Notes: generated by a model not told the origin, from the letters alone. A DNA stretch of 64,000 nucleotides from Thauera sp. (GCA_024235615.1 JACKMB010000004.1:124001-188000); one strand, 5' to 3'; positions 22,230 through 31,993 are shown, numbered from the stretch's first letter. Made by a program: numbers and translations.

Positions 22230-24257
22230 TCAGAAAGTCGTCTCCAGCGCCATCCACACCTGGCGGCTCACCTGGCTGGCGGGCCGTCCGGCGAACTCGG
22301 CCTGCGCCTGCAGGGGGCGATTGGCGAGTTCCTGGTGGCGGCCGAGCAGGTTGATGCCGGTGAGGCGGACCTCGACGGCTTGATCGAGCACGCGCAGGCT
22401 GCGCGCGATGCTCCAGTCCAGCGTGGTATAGGACGGCACGGTGTAGTTGTAGCCGGGCACATAGCTGAAGCCGGCGTCGATCGGTCCCATGCGCAGCACG
22501 CTCAGCATCGAGCGCCACGCCCCGGCGCGCTGCAGCCAGCTCAGGCTGGCGCTGTAGGGGGCGACGTTGCGGCGGATGCGCGGGTCGTCGATATCGCGGT
22601 CGATGAGGCTGTGCGAGAGGATGAACTCGGTGCCGCGCCAGGGCTTGAGGTGGAGCTGGGTCTCGATGCCGTTCAGCTGCACGCGGCCGGCGTGGTTCTC
22701 CCAGCGGGTGCTGCCGAACATGGCGCTGAACAGGCTGGGGGGAACCTGCCCCGCAGGCACGGGACTGCGCACGATGACGTCGTCGATGCGCTCGCGGAAC
22801 AGGCGCACGTCCAGCGTGCTGCGGCTGTCGCCGAACACGCCCAGGAAGCCGATCTCGCTGGCGTCGATGCGTTGCGGGCGCAGCGCGGGGTTGGGCAGCT
22901 GGCGATACTGCAGCGGTCGACCGAGGTCGTCGATGACGCGCACGTCGGCGTTGCGCTCGAACAGCACCGGCTGGCGCCATGCGCGCGAGTGGCCGATGCG
23001 CCAGGTGAAGCGGGGTGTGGCCTGCCAGTTGAGGAACACGCGCGGTGCGAAGCGTGCCTCGTCACCCTGCAGCTGCTCGATCATGCCACCGAGGTTCCAC
23101 AGCCAGGCCGGCGCAGCGCGCCATTCGAGGTTGGAGAACAGGCGATGCTCGTTGCGCGCGTGCCTGCCGCTGGCGTGATAGAAGAACGCCGACTCGTCCT
23201 GGGTACGCTGCCATTCCGCACCCCACATCAGGCGGGTGTCGGCACTCACGCGCAGGCGGTGTTCGAGCTCGAGGTTGTGCTGGGTGTACTGTGCGTCGTT
23301 GCCCACCGTGGCCTGCACTCTCCCGAGCTGCGGCGGGGGCTGGAAGCCGGGGGGCGGATTCAGCGCCGAATCGAGGCGCCAGCGCTCGCGCATCTGCTGG
23401 CCGCTCCAATACGCGGAGAGCAGCCACTCCTCGTCCTCGTGCGGCGTGTGGCGCCAGCGCAGGTGGAGCGAGCGGTTGTGCTTGTGCCCCTCACGCTCGG
23501 CGGCGGTGCCGAAGATCGAGCCGGCATAGCCGAGCTGGTGCGTGCTCTCGGCGACGCCGGCGATGAGGCCGAGCTCGTTGGTCGCGTCCACGCGCAGGTC
23601 CGCACGCAGGTTCAGCACGTCCGTGCGGCGGCCGTCGTACAGGTCGTCGAAGCCATCGTCTTCCTCGTGGTGGGCGCCGATGCGCAGGCTGAGCGGCCCT
23701 GCCTGCGCGGCGTGGCGCACCCCGGCATCGAGGATGCCCGGCGCTCCGGCGGCGAGCTTCAGGCGGGTGCCGGGCGTGCGGCTGGCGTCGTCGGTGGTGA
23801 TGTTGACCACGCCGAGGAAGGCATTGGAGCCGTAGGCAGCCGAGTTCGAGCCGCGCACCACCTCGATGCGCTCGATGTCGCCCGGCAGGGCACGCTCGGC
23901 GCTGGCGGCGAAGGATGGAGTGAGCGAGGCGCGCCCGTCGACCAGCAACTGCATCTGCACCGGGTAGTCCATGCCCAGGCCGTGGTAGGTCACCCACTGC
24001 ACGTTGCCGCGCTCCTGGCCGACCTGGAAGCCCGGCACCAGCCGCAGCACGCGCGCGAGCTCGCGGTAGCCGGTGGCGGCGATCAGGTCGGCGTCGATCA
24101 CGCTGACCGCGCCCGGGCTGTCCTGCAGCGGCTGCGCGAGGCGCGACGCGCTCAGCACGACCGGCAGGGGTTCGAAGAAGGGGTTCTCGGCCGACGCCCA
24201 GGCAGCGCTGGCCGTCAGCAGCAGGACGAGGGCGACGCGGTGCGGGTGAAGAGACAT
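22230..24257 (-). CDS. TonB-dependent outer membrane receptor
   Basis: A 675-residue outer-membrane active transporter. After the signal peptide (ending near AWASA) comes the plug domain, with typical stretches LPVVLSASRLAQPLQDSPGAV, ELARVLRLVPGFQV, LVDGRASL and IERIEVVRGSNSAAYGSNAFLGVVNI. A long beta-barrel region follows, ending in phenylalanine (ALETTF), the outer-membrane sorting signal. No Fur box or riboswitch is recognised upstream, so the ligand (siderophore, cobalamin or other) is not predictable. The start at 24257 opens the signal peptide. It is divergent from oxyR. Confidence 0.92.
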   Translation of the reverse strand: MSLHPHRVALVLLLTASAAWASAENPFFEPLPVVLSASRLAQPLQDSPGAVSVIDADLIAATGYRELARVLRLVPGFQVGQERGNVQWVTYHGLGMDYPVQMQLLVDGRASLTPSFAASAERALPGDIERIEVVRGSNSAAYGSNAFLGVVNITTDDASRTPGTRLKLAAGAPGILDAGVRHAAQAGPLSLRIGAHHEEDDGFDDLYDGRRTDVLNLRADLRVDATNELGLIAGVAESTHQLGYAGSIFGTAAEREGHKHNRSLHLRWRHTPHEDEEWLLSAYWSGQQMRERWRLDSALNPPPGFQPPPQLGRVQATVGNDAQYTQHNLELEHRLRVSADTRLMWGAEWQRTQDESAFFYHASGRHARNEHRLFSNLEWRAAPAWLWNLGGMIEQLQGDEARFAPRVFLNWQATPRFTWRIGHSRAWRQPVLFERNADVRVIDDLGRPLQYRQLPNPALRPQRIDASEIGFLGVFGDSRSTLDVRLFRERIDDVIVRSPVPAGQVPPSLFSAMFGSTRWENHAGRVQLNGIETQLHLKPWRGTEFILSHSLIDRDIDDPRIRRNVAPYSASLSWLQRAGAWRSMLSVLRMGPIDAGFSYVPGYNYTVPSYTTLDWSIARSLRVLDQAVEVRLTGINLLGRHQELANRPLQAQAEFAGRPASQVSRQVWMALETTF

Positions 24258-24385
24258 CGGAAGCGGGCGGCTACACGTAAGGCGCGAGTATACCGACTGC
24301 GCGCTCGGGCACGCAGCAACGATCAGTCGCGGTAACATCGGACATCGTCGATTCCGGGTGCAAGCCCAGCCATCGTGTCGAAGCC

Positions 24386-25342
24386 ATGACCCTGACCGAT
24401 CTGCGTTATCTCGTCGCGCTCGCCCACGAGCGCCATTTCGGCCGTGCCGCCGAAAAGTGCCACGTGTCGCAGCCCACGCTGTCGGTGGCGGTGAAGAAGG
24501 TCGAGGAGGAGCTCGGCATCCAGCTCTTCGAGCGCAGCGCCTCGGAGGTCAAGATCACCGAGACCGGGCGGCGCATCGTCGCCCAGGCCGAACGCGTGCT
24601 GATGGAGGCGAGCCAGATCCAGGAGATCGCCGCCGCCGGCAAGGACCCGCTCGCCGGCCCGCTGCGCGTGGGCGTGATCTACACCATCGGACCCTACCTG
24701 CTGCCGCGGCTGATTCCGCGCGTGCATCAGCTCGCGCCCAGGATGCCGCTGATCATCCAGGAGAACTTCACCGCCCGGCTGGCCGAGGCGCTCAAGCGCG
24801 GCGAGCTCGACGTCATCATCATCAGCCTGCCCTTCGACGAGGCGGGGGTAGTGGCGCAGCCGGTGTACGACGAGCCCTTCCGCGTGCTGATGCCGGCAGG
24901 CCATGCGTGGAACGCGGAGAACGAGATCGACCCCCAGCATCTCGCCGACGACCAGCTGCTGCTGCTCGGCGCCGGCAACTGCTTCCGCGACCAGGTGCTC
25001 GAGGTGTGCCCGAGCTGCCGCAACATCGGCGGCCTGCAGCGTACGCTCGAGGGCAGCTCGCTCGAGACCATCCGCCACATGGTCGCCACCGGCCTCGGCG
25101 TCACCGTGCTGCCGAGCTCGGCCGCGGACGAGATGGCGACGCAGAACCCCTTGGTCGCGGTGCGGCCGTTCTCGCAGCCGGAGCCCTCGCGCCGCGTCGC
25201 CCTCGCCTGGCGCGTGACCTACCCGCGCAGCGGCGCGATCGACGTGCTGCGCGCGGCCATCCTCGACAGCGCGCTGCCCGGCGTGACGCCGGTGGGGCGG
25301 GCCATGTCCCCCGCGTCGGTGCTGCGAGCGGATTTACGATGA
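24386..25342 (+). CDS. oxyR: Hydrogen peroxide-responsive LysR regulator OxyR
   Basis: A 318-residue LysR-family activator. It has an N-terminal winged helix (MTLTDLRYLVALAHERHFGRAAEKCHVSQPTLS) and the OxyR sensing loop with the two redox cysteines in GNCFRDQVLEVC, spaced as in E. coli C199/C208. On oxidation it activates peroxide-defence genes. dps, a standard OxyR target, lies 117 bases downstream on the same strand. I could not find a clear OxyR site between them by eye. Confidence 0.95.
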   Translation: MTLTDLRYLVALAHERHFGRAAEKCHVSQPTLSVAVKKVEEELGIQLFERSASEVKITETGRRIVAQAERVLMEASQIQEIAAAGKDPLAGPLRVGVIYTIGPYLLPRLIPRVHQLAPRMPLIIQENFTARLAEALKRGELDVIIISLPFDEAGVVAQPVYDEPFRVLMPAGHAWNAENEIDPQHLADDQLLLLGAGNCFRDQVLEVCPSCRNIGGLQRTLEGSSLETIRHMVATGLGVTVLPSSAADEMATQNPLVAVRPFSQPEPSRRVALAWRVTYPRSGAIDVLRAAILDSALPGVTPVGRAMSPASVLRADLR

Positions 25343-25459
25343 CAATTCTTGATCGGATCGATCAGGACAATCGGTTTGATCAATGCATCCCTCTGGCGCT
25401 AACATGAAGCGCATACCCCTGCGGGCCGTGTGAAGCCTGCCATACACAGGAGAACCAGC

Positions 25460-25930
25460 ATGGAAATCGATATCGGCATCAAGGAAAAGGACCGTGCCAA
25501 GATCGCGGAAGGCCTGTCGCGCCTGCTCGCGGACAGCTACACCCTGTACCTGACCACGCACAACTTCCACTGGAACGTGACGGGGCCGATGTTCAACACC
25601 CTGCACCTGATGTTCGAGACGCAGTACAACGAGCTCGCGCTCGCGGTCGACGAGATCGCGGAACGCATCCGCGCGCTCGGTTTCCCGGCGCCGGGCACCT
25701 ACAAGGAGTTCCAGAAGCTCACCAGCATGGCCGAGCCGGAAGGCGTGCCGAGCGCGCAGGAGATGATCCGCCTGCTGGTGCAGGGCCAGGAGGCGGTCGT
25801 CAAGACCGCGCGCAGCATCGCCCCCATCGCCGACAAGGCGAGCGACGAGCCCACGCTGGATCTGCTGACGCAGCGCATGCAGGTGCACGAAAAGACCGCC
25901 TGGATGCTGCGCAGCCTGCTCGAGGGCTGA
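25460..25930 (+). CDS. dps: DNA-protecting ferritin-like protein Dps
   Basis: A 156-residue Dps, which forms a dodecamer that oxidises and stores iron and protects DNA from peroxide. The ferroxidase signature is present: [20 protein letters not shown] with Asp/Glu ligands in [15 protein letters not shown]. The ATG at 25460 follows the ribosome site AGGAG and gives the usual N-terminus. Placement after oxyR indicates peroxide control. A strong terminator follows. Confidence 0.95.
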   Translation: MEIDIGIKEKDRAKIAEGLSRLLADSYTLYLTTHNFHWNVTGPMFNTLHLMFETQYNELALAVDEIAERIRALGFPAPGTYKEFQKLTSMAEPEGVPSAQEMIRLLVQGQEAVVKTARSIAPIADKASDEPTLDLLTQRMQVHEKTAWMLRSLLEG

Positions 25931-25953
25931 GCGCTCGTCAGTTTGCTGCATGG

Positions 25954-25985
25954 AACACGACGGACCCGCTGGGTCCGTCGTGTTT
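25954..25985 (+). terminator. Rho-independent terminator of dps
   Basis: A 14-bp perfect stem (25954-25967 with 25971-25984) with loop GCT, followed by a short T run. It sits 23 bases after the dps stop. Confidence 0.88.
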
Positions 25986-26086
25986 CCGGCTTGCGAATCA
26001 CACCGCTTCCACGAGCGCGCTTGACACGGGCATGCTTGGGATAGCGGCCGGCGCGAACGGGCGTCTGCGCTGATCCGCTCCTCCAC

Positions 26087-26272
26087 CTTCGCGCCTGCCC
26101 GCGCTCCTGCACGAACCGCCACGCGCCCTCAGCCCCCTGTAGGAGCGGCGGCAGCCGCGAAGGGTGCCGTCCGGCGGTTGACGTGGTCGCAGGTCATTCG
26201 GCGCGGCCGCCTTCGCGCCTGCCGAAGCATCGCGCTCGACCGCCTCCTTGTAGGAGCGCCGGCAGGCGCGAA
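26087..26272. repeat. Cluster of REP-like elements between dps and the decarboxylase gene
   Basis: Elements of the TAGGAGCGGCGGCAGCCGC family occur at 26087-26111 (inverse), 26137-26161 (direct), a partial inverse near 26210, and 26249-26272 (variant with GCGCCGGCAGGCGC). They fill most of the 380-base gap between dps and the decarboxylase. No gene is seen in this gap. Confidence 0.85.
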
Positions 26273-26310
26273 TGCGGCGGCCGGGCTGCGATGCCCCCGG
26301 GTGCGCCGGA

Positions 26311-27939
26311 CTACCCGGCCTTGGCCGCGTTGAGGCGCTTGACCGCATTGACGAAGCGCGACAGCGACTCCGACAGCACGCCGCGCGGGATCATCACCTC
26401 GATCAGCTGGAAGCGTCCGCGCGTGGTGATCGCGCGGTCGAGCGCGGCCTTCAACTCCGCCCGCGTGCGCACGCGCACACCGTCTCCCCCCAGTCCCGCG
26501 GCCATCTGCGCGAAACCCCAGTCGTCGAGGTCGTTGAAGCCCGACTCGGGCTGGAAGGTGCGCAGCATCTCCCAGCTCGCGTTGTTGAACAGCAGCACGA
26601 TCGGATCCCAGCCGTAGCGCCTGCAGTTGCCGAGCTCCCAGCCGGTCATCTGGAAGGCGCCGTCGCCGACCAGGATCAGCGGCCGCTGTCCGGTGGCCGC
26701 CTGCACGCCGAGGCCGGCCGGCACGCCGAAGCCCATGGTCGCGTAGTAGCCGGGAGCGACCAGCGCGGTGTGCTCGATGTCCATCGCGGTAAACAGGCAG
26801 TCGCCCATGTCGGAGGCGATCGGCAGCTTGCCGTGGGCCGCCATCAGGTCATTCACCGCGCAGGCGATGTCGGCGGGAGCGATCGTCGCCTCGTCCGCCA
26901 GCAGGCCGTGCGGGAAGGCGGGGCGATCCACGCCGAAGTGCGCCTCGGCCGGTGCCACGCGCGCGAGCAGGCCGTCGACCAGGGCGTCGAGCGGGATGTC
27001 GGCGTAGGTGTGGTAGCCCATCGTGACCCGGGCCTCGAGCGCCTGGATCGTGCGGCGCAGGTCGATGTGCTTGCCGGACACGGCGAAGTTGGTGTCCGAG
27101 ATGATCACCCCGAGCAGGAACAGGCCGTCGGAATCCTCCACCAGCGCGCTCACCTCGGGCAGGCCGGCGAGCCCCATGTAGGTGCCCATCAGCGGGGCGT
27201 CGTGATCGGCGAGGAGGCCGCGGCCCATGAAGCTGGTCACCACCGGGATGCCGAGCCGGCGCGAGAGCTCGGCGACCTTGTCCTCGAGGGCGAAGCGGCG
27301 CACCTCCACGCCGGCCATGAGCACCGGCGCGCGGGCTGCACGGAGGCGGCCGAGGATCTCGTCCACGCAGGCTGCGAGCGCGTCGGCATCGACCGCACGC
27401 GGCGCCTCGCGCAGCACCGGCGCGCACGGGCGGGCGACCATGTCGCGCGGGATCTCGATATACACCGGCAACGAATTGCGCACGCAGTTGCCGAGCACGC
27501 GCGCGATGTCGGCCGGCGCGCGTGCGGCGTCGTCCAGCCGCACCTGGTCGCAGGTGATCTCCTGGAAGATGCGGAACTGCGAGTCCAGCGTCTTGGCCTG
27601 GTGGTGCAGCAGCAGTCCGGACTCCGATTCGCCCAGGCCCGGCCCACCGGAGAGGACCACCAGCGGCGACTTCTCGGCATAGGCGGCGGCGACCGCGTTG
27701 ATCATGTTGAGCGCGCCGGCGCCGTAGGTGACCGCAGCCACGCCGATGCTGCCCTGGACGCGCGCGGCCGCGTCGGCGGCGAAGCCAACGCCGGGCTCGT
27801 GCGACAGCGTGTGCAGCGGCAGGATGCCGGTCTGCTCGATGATGCGGAAATACGGCAGGGCGAAGTCGCCCGGGATGCCGAAGATCTGCCGCGCGCCGTG
27901 GTCGACCAGCGCGTGCAGCAGCGATTCGGTCAGGTTCAT
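26311..27939 (-). CDS. ThDP-dependent 2-keto acid decarboxylase (phenylpyruvate/indolepyruvate type)
   Basis: A 542-residue enzyme that decarboxylates aryl- or alkyl-pyruvates to aldehydes. The N-terminal domain has the catalytic glutamate in LSHEPGVGFAADAAAR. The C-terminal domain has the ThDP/Mg motif GDGAFQMTGWELGNCRRYGWDPIVLLFNN in outline (26560-26670). The sequence resembles phenylpyruvate decarboxylases of Azospirillum and aromatic-degrading Rhodocyclales, where the enzyme acts in phenylalanine breakdown or auxin-like synthesis. Divergent from it is an Lrp-type regulator, which fits control by an amino acid. The exact substrate is not determinable from sequence. Confidence 0.85.
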   Translation of the reverse strand: MNLTESLLHALVDHGARQIFGIPGDFALPYFRIIEQTGILPLHTLSHEPGVGFAADAAARVQGSIGVAAVTYGAGALNMINAVAAAYAEKSPLVVLSGGPGLGESESGLLLHHQAKTLDSQFRIFQEITCDQVRLDDAARAPADIARVLGNCVRNSLPVYIEIPRDMVARPCAPVLREAPRAVDADALAACVDEILGRLRAARAPVLMAGVEVRRFALEDKVAELSRRLGIPVVTSFMGRGLLADHDAPLMGTYMGLAGLPEVSALVEDSDGLFLLGVIISDTNFAVSGKHIDLRRTIQALEARVTMGYHTYADIPLDALVDGLLARVAPAEAHFGVDRPAFPHGLLADEATIAPADIACAVNDLMAAHGKLPIASDMGDCLFTAMDIEHTALVAPGYYATMGFGVPAGLGVQAATGQRPLILVGDGAFQMTGWELGNCRRYGWDPIVLLFNNASWEMLRTFQPESGFNDLDDWGFAQMAAGLGGDGVRVRTRAELKAALDRAITTRGRFQLIEVMIPRGVLSESLSRFVNAVKRLNAAKAG

Positions 27940-28029
27940 GCTCGTCTCTCCCTCGTTGTGGTGAGGAGGATTATCGGTGGCCGGCCTCGCACCGTGTTCG
28001 CATCATGAGGGTATAGAATCGCCCGATAC

Positions 28030-28042
28030 GCACGGTTCGTGC
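28030..28042. promoter_or_regulatory. Short palindrome in the decarboxylase/Lrp divergent promoter
   Basis: GCACG-GTT-CGTGC lies 13 bases before the regulator start in the 116-base intergenic region. It is a candidate site for the adjacent Lrp-type protein. The arms are only five bases long. Confidence 0.35.
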
Positions 28043-28055
28043 ATTTCGAGGCTGG

Positions 28056-28580
28056 ATGATGAGCACCCTGAGCATAGACCGCCACGATCTCGCACTTCTG
28101 GACGCCTTGCAGCGCAGCGGCGACGCGACCAATGCCGTGCTCGGCGAGGCGGTGCATCTGTCCGCCTCGCAGGTGAGCCGCCGCCTGCAGCGCCTGCAGG
28201 AGGCCGGGCTGATCACCGGCTACGCGGCCCTGCTCGACCCCGCCGCGCTCGGGCTGGACGTGATCGCCTTCGCCCACGTCGTGCTCGAACGCCACGGCGG
28301 CGTGCGCACCGAGGCCTTCGAGGAAGGCGTCGCGGCCTTGCCGGAGGTGCTGGAGTGCTTCTCGGTGAGCGGCAACGCGGACTACGTGCTGCGCATCGTC
28401 GCGCCCGACCTGGCCGCGTTCTCCGAGCTGATGATGAAGCGCGTGCTGCGCCTGCCCGGCATCGCCAACATCAAGACCGACATCGTGCTCGGCAAGGTCA
28501 AGCAGACCCACGTGCTGCCGCTCGAGCACATCGCCCGCCCGAGCCGGCCCCGCCGCGGCGTGCGCTACAGTGCGGGCTGA
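28056..28580 (+). CDS. Lrp/AsnC-family transcriptional regulator
   Basis: A 174-residue regulator with an N-terminal helix-turn-helix (LSIDRHDLALLDALQ ... SASQVSRRLQRLQEAGLI) and a C-terminal RAM ligand-binding domain (LPEVLECFSVSGNADYVLRIVAPD, LPGIANIKTDIVLGKVKQT). Such proteins bind an amino acid and usually control the neighbouring divergent gene, here the 2-keto acid decarboxylase. An aromatic or branched amino acid effector is inferred. The start could be either of two adjacent ATG codons at 28056 and 28059. Confidence 0.9.
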   Translation: MMSTLSIDRHDLALLDALQRSGDATNAVLGEAVHLSASQVSRRLQRLQEAGLITGYAALLDPAALGLDVIAFAHVVLERHGGVRTEAFEEGVAALPEVLECFSVSGNADYVLRIVAPDLAAFSELMMKRVLRLPGIANIKTDIVLGKVKQTHVLPLEHIARPSRPRRGVRYSAG

Positions 28581-28610
28581 AGCACTCCCGTAAAAAGCGC
28601 CGCCGCCGCC

Positions 28611-28802
28611 TTCGCGCCTGCCGGCGCTCCTACATGAAGCACGGCGCTTCCCGTTCCCTTGTAGGAGCTGCGGCAGCTGCGAACCCGGCGACCGGGCAGG
28701 CGGCGCGCGTGCAGGACTCCTCCATCGCCTTCGCGCCTGCCGGCGCTCCTACAGGAACCGCTGCGGCTCGGGAGCGCATGTAGGAGCGGCGGCAGCCGCG
28801 AA
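28611..28802. repeat. Cluster of four REP-like elements between the Lrp gene and topB
   Basis: Alternating elements lie at 28611-28634 (inverse), 28660-28683 (direct, GCTGCGGCAGCTGC variant), 28730-28754 (inverse) and 28779-28802 (direct). They fill the gap between two convergent genes. The alternating orientation makes two inverted pairs, a BIME-like layout. Confidence 0.88.
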
Positions 28803-28851
28803 TACGGCGGTTTGTCCTGTGACGTGGAGGACGCAGCCGCGGCGGAGAGTC

Positions 28852-31419
28852 TCAGCCCGCCTTGCGCGCCGGCGCGCGCTTGCGCGGTGCGGCGGCCGCG
28901 GCGCCCTCGCCTGCGGCTTCGTCGCCCTTGGCCGCGGTGGTCTTCGCACTCGCCTTGGGCGCCTTGGCCTCGAACTCGAAGCCGACCTTGCCGTCCTTGC
29001 CGCGCACCAGGAAGGCGGAGAACTTGCGCCGCGTACGCGCCGACACGAAGCCCTTGAGCAGCTCCGTCTTGCCCTCGGTCAGCAGCTTGGCCATCTGCTC
29101 GCGCTCGATCGGCTGCTGCAGGATGACCTTGCCGGAGCGGAAATCGCATTGCCTGTCCGGCCCGACCGACTTCTCGCACACATAGGCCATGCCGTGCTCG
29201 AACACGCGGCTGGCGCATTTCGGGCAGGCGCCGACCGGCTCCTGGGCCGAGAAGTCCACCGCCTCCGCCTCTTCGCCCTCTTTCGGCTGGCCGAAGTCGA
29301 AGGTGGGCTGCTTGTCCTCGTTCAGCACGATGTCGGCGTTGAAGAGCCGCCCCATCTTGTTGCGGAAGCCGAGCAGCGGGCCGACCTTGCCCTCGCGCAG
29401 CAGGGTCTCGATCTCGTCGTACTCGAACTGGCGACCGGCGACGATCTTCCAGGTGCTCCAGTCGCAGGCCTGGCAGGCGAACTTCTTGTAGTTCTCCTTC
29501 ACCACGCCGCCGCACTTGGGGCACGGCGTCTGCAGGGTGACGAACTCGCCCGGGACGGTGTCGGACTCGTAGCGCTTGGCGCGCTCGACGACCTCGCGCG
29601 TCATCTCCGCGATCTCGTTCATGAAGGCTTCGCGGCTGAGCTTGCCGTGCTCCATCTGCGCGAGCTTGTATTCCCAGCCGCCGGTCAGCTCCGGCGAGGT
29701 CAGCGCGTTCACGCCGAGGCCCTTTAGCAGCGTGATCAGCGAGAAGGCCTTGGCGCTCGGGATCAGCTCGCGGCCTTCGCGGTGGATGTACTGCTCGCTG
29801 ATCAGGCCTTCGATGATCTGCGCGCGCGTGGCTGGGGTGCCAAGGCCGCGCTCGGCCATCGCCGCGCGCAGTTCCTCGTCGTCCACCATCTTGCCTGCGC
29901 CTTCCATGGCGGAGAGCAGCGTGGCTTCGTTGAAGCGCGCCGGCGGCTTGGTCTGCAGCGATTTCACCACGATGTCCTCGGTGGACACCGTCTCGCCCTG
30001 CTCCACCGCCACCAGCTGCGGGCCGCCGCCCTCTTTCGTGTCCTTCTCGTCGCTGGCGGCTTCCTTGCCATACACCGCCAGCCAGCCCGGATTGACCAGC
30101 ACCTTGCCCTCGGTCTTGAAGGCCTCGCCCTCGACGCGGGTGATGCGGGTGGTGATCTGGTACTCGGCCGCCGGATAGAACACCGCCAGGAAGCGCTTGG
30201 TGACGAGGTCGTAGATCTTGTATTCGGCGTCCGACAGGCTCTTCGGCAGCGTGCCGGTGGGGATGATGGCGAAGTGGTCGGAGATCTTGGCGTTGTTGAA
30301 GATGCGCTTGTTCGGCTTCACCCAGCCCTGCTTGGTGATCTCGTTGGCGAACGGCGCGTACTGGTCTGGCAGGGTGCGCATGACCTCGCTCACCGTGCCG
30401 AGGTAGTCCTCGGGCAGGGCGCGTGCGTCGGTACGCGGGTAGGTCAGCACCTTGTGCTTCTCGTACAGCGCCTGGGCGAGCTGCAGGGTGACGCGGGCGG
30501 AAAAGCCGAAGCGGCCGTTGGCCTCGCGCTGCAGGCTGGTGAGGTCGAACAGCAGCGGCGACAGTTGCGTGGAGGGCTTGGCCTCCTCGGTCACCACGCC
30601 CGGCTTGCCTTCGCACTTGGCGCGGATGGCCTCGGCCTGGGCCTTGTCCCACAGGCGGAAGGCGGTGGCGTGCTCGTCGCCCTCGGGCTTTTTGAACTTC
30701 TCGTCGAACCAGCGCCCCGGGTATTCGCCGGCGGCGCAGCCGAAGCGCGCCTCGAGCTCCCAGTAGTCGCGCGACTTGAACTTGCGGATGCGGTCCTCGC
30801 GCTCCACCACCATCGCCAGCGTCGGCGTCTGCACGCGGCCCACCGTGGTGAGGTGGAAGCCGCCGGTCTTGGAGTTGAACGCGGTCATCGCGCGCGTGCC
30901 GTTGATGCCGATCAGCCAGTCCGATTCGGCGCGGCAGATCGCGGCGTTGCGCAGGCCCTCGACGTCCTGCGCGGCGCGCAGGTGGGCGAAGCCGTCGCGG
31001 ATCGCCTGTGCGGTCATCGACTGCAGCCACAGGCGCTGCATCGGCTTCTTGCTGCCGGCATGCTGGGCGATGAAGTTGAAGATCAGCTCGCCTTCGCGGC
31101 CCGCGTCACAGGCGTTGATCAGGCCGGTGACGTCCTTCCGCTTGATCAGCCGGGTGAGCAGCTTGAGGCGGTCCTCTGTCTTCTCGATCGGCTTGACCGC
31201 GAAGTGGGGCGGGATCACCGGCAGGTGGGCGAAGGTCCACTTGCCGCGCTTGACCTCGAACTCCTCGGGCACGGTGAGCTCGAGAAGGTGGCCGACGGCC
31301 GACGACAGGACGTAGTCGTCGGACTCGAAGTAGTCCTTCTCTTTCGTGAAGCCGCCCAGCGCACGGGCGATGTCCTGCGCGACGGAAGGCTTTTCCGCGA
31401 TGATCAGTTGCTTGCTCAT
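28852..31419 (-). CDS. topB: DNA topoisomerase III
   Basis: An 855-residue type IA topoisomerase that decatenates single-stranded DNA links. The N-terminal TOPRIM domain has AEKPSVAQDIARAL and INACDAGREGELIF. The active-site tyrosine is in KVLTYPRTDARALPEDY, after TVGRVQTPTL. The C-terminal part carries cysteine pairs (CPKCGG, CPKCAS) and a lysine/alanine-rich tail. It is longer than E. coli TopB (653) because of this C-terminal zinc/repeat region. It is followed on the same strand by smg and dprA upstream, a cluster familiar from Betaproteobacteria. Confidence 0.94.
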   Translation of the reverse strand: MSKQLIIAEKPSVAQDIARALGGFTKEKDYFESDDYVLSSAVGHLLELTVPEEFEVKRGKWTFAHLPVIPPHFAVKPIEKTEDRLKLLTRLIKRKDVTGLINACDAGREGELIFNFIAQHAGSKKPMQRLWLQSMTAQAIRDGFAHLRAAQDVEGLRNAAICRAESDWLIGINGTRAMTAFNSKTGGFHLTTVGRVQTPTLAMVVEREDRIRKFKSRDYWELEARFGCAAGEYPGRWFDEKFKKPEGDEHATAFRLWDKAQAEAIRAKCEGKPGVVTEEAKPSTQLSPLLFDLTSLQREANGRFGFSARVTLQLAQALYEKHKVLTYPRTDARALPEDYLGTVSEVMRTLPDQYAPFANEITKQGWVKPNKRIFNNAKISDHFAIIPTGTLPKSLSDAEYKIYDLVTKRFLAVFYPAAEYQITTRITRVEGEAFKTEGKVLVNPGWLAVYGKEAASDEKDTKEGGGPQLVAVEQGETVSTEDIVVKSLQTKPPARFNEATLLSAMEGAGKMVDDEELRAAMAERGLGTPATRAQIIEGLISEQYIHREGRELIPSAKAFSLITLLKGLGVNALTSPELTGGWEYKLAQMEHGKLSREAFMNEIAEMTREVVERAKRYESDTVPGEFVTLQTPCPKCGGVVKENYKKFACQACDWSTWKIVAGRQFEYDEIETLLREGKVGPLLGFRNKMGRLFNADIVLNEDKQPTFDFGQPKEGEEAEAVDFSAQEPVGACPKCASRVFEHGMAYVCEKSVGPDRQCDFRSGKVILQQPIEREQMAKLLTEGKTELLKGFVSARTRRKFSAFLVRGKDGKVGFEFEAKAPKASAKTTAAKGDEAAGEGAAAAAPRKRAPARKAG

Positions 31420-31522
31420 GCTCGACGGTCAACGAGGGTCGCGCCGCGAGGGCGCGTGGGTTCGGAAGCGGCGGATGATAAGGACGGCCCGCCGGAACAG
31501 GCAAGCCGAGCGGGTGGACCGG

Positions 31523-31993
31523 TCAGTGCAACGTGGGTTCGTAGGCCCAGTCGTCTTCCTCGGTCAGCAGCTCGTCCACCATCAGGGTGTCGATCGGCTC
31601 CTCCTGCTGCCACAGCACCATCAGCACGATGACCTTGAGCCGGTTCAGCGTGATGGTGAAGTCGGCCAGCGCCATCGCGCGCTCGATGATCAGTTCGCGG
31701 TGGGCGGTGCCGAGCACGCCGGCGCTCTCGAGCAGGCTCAGGAAACCGCGGCAGCGGCCGTCGAGCAGGGCCTGCTCTTCTTCCGTGTAGATGCGCACCG
31801 ACCCGGCTTGCGGCGCGGTGCCGGGGTGGATTTCGCGGGCGACGCGGCGCAGGCCGGCGAGCCACTCCAGCGCCTCGGAGATGTCGTCCTGCTCGAAGCC
31901 CGCGGCGGACAGCTTGCGGTTGAGCAGTTCGCCTTCCGGGCAGGCGTCGGCGTGGATGTAGCTCTCGAAGAGGTATACGAGGATGTCGAACAA
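31523..31993 (-). CDS. smg: Smg protein (DUF494)
   Basis: A 156-residue protein of the Smg family, whose function is not established; it commonly sits beside dprA and topB as here. The N-terminus MFDILVYLFESYIHADACP and the C-terminal half (ERAMALADFTITLNRLKVIVLMVLWQQ, then an acidic tail) match the family. The start codon is TTG at 31991-31993 with AGAGG six bases before it, so it is easily missed by ATG-only calling. It lies between dprA (84 bases) and topB (103 bases). Confidence 0.9.
   Translation of the reverse strand: MFDILVYLFESYIHADACPEGELLNRKLSAAGFEQDDISEALEWLAGLRRVAREIHPGTAPQAGSVRIYTEEEQALLDGRCRGFLSLLESAGVLGTAHRELIIERAMALADFTITLNRLKVIVLMVLWQQEEPIDTLMVDELLTEEDDWAYEPTLH

Noticed and set aside
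25343-25459. OxyR binding site between oxyR and dps
   Set aside because: There are TTGATC-type partial palindromes, but none matches the ATAG-N7-CTAT pattern well enough to call.
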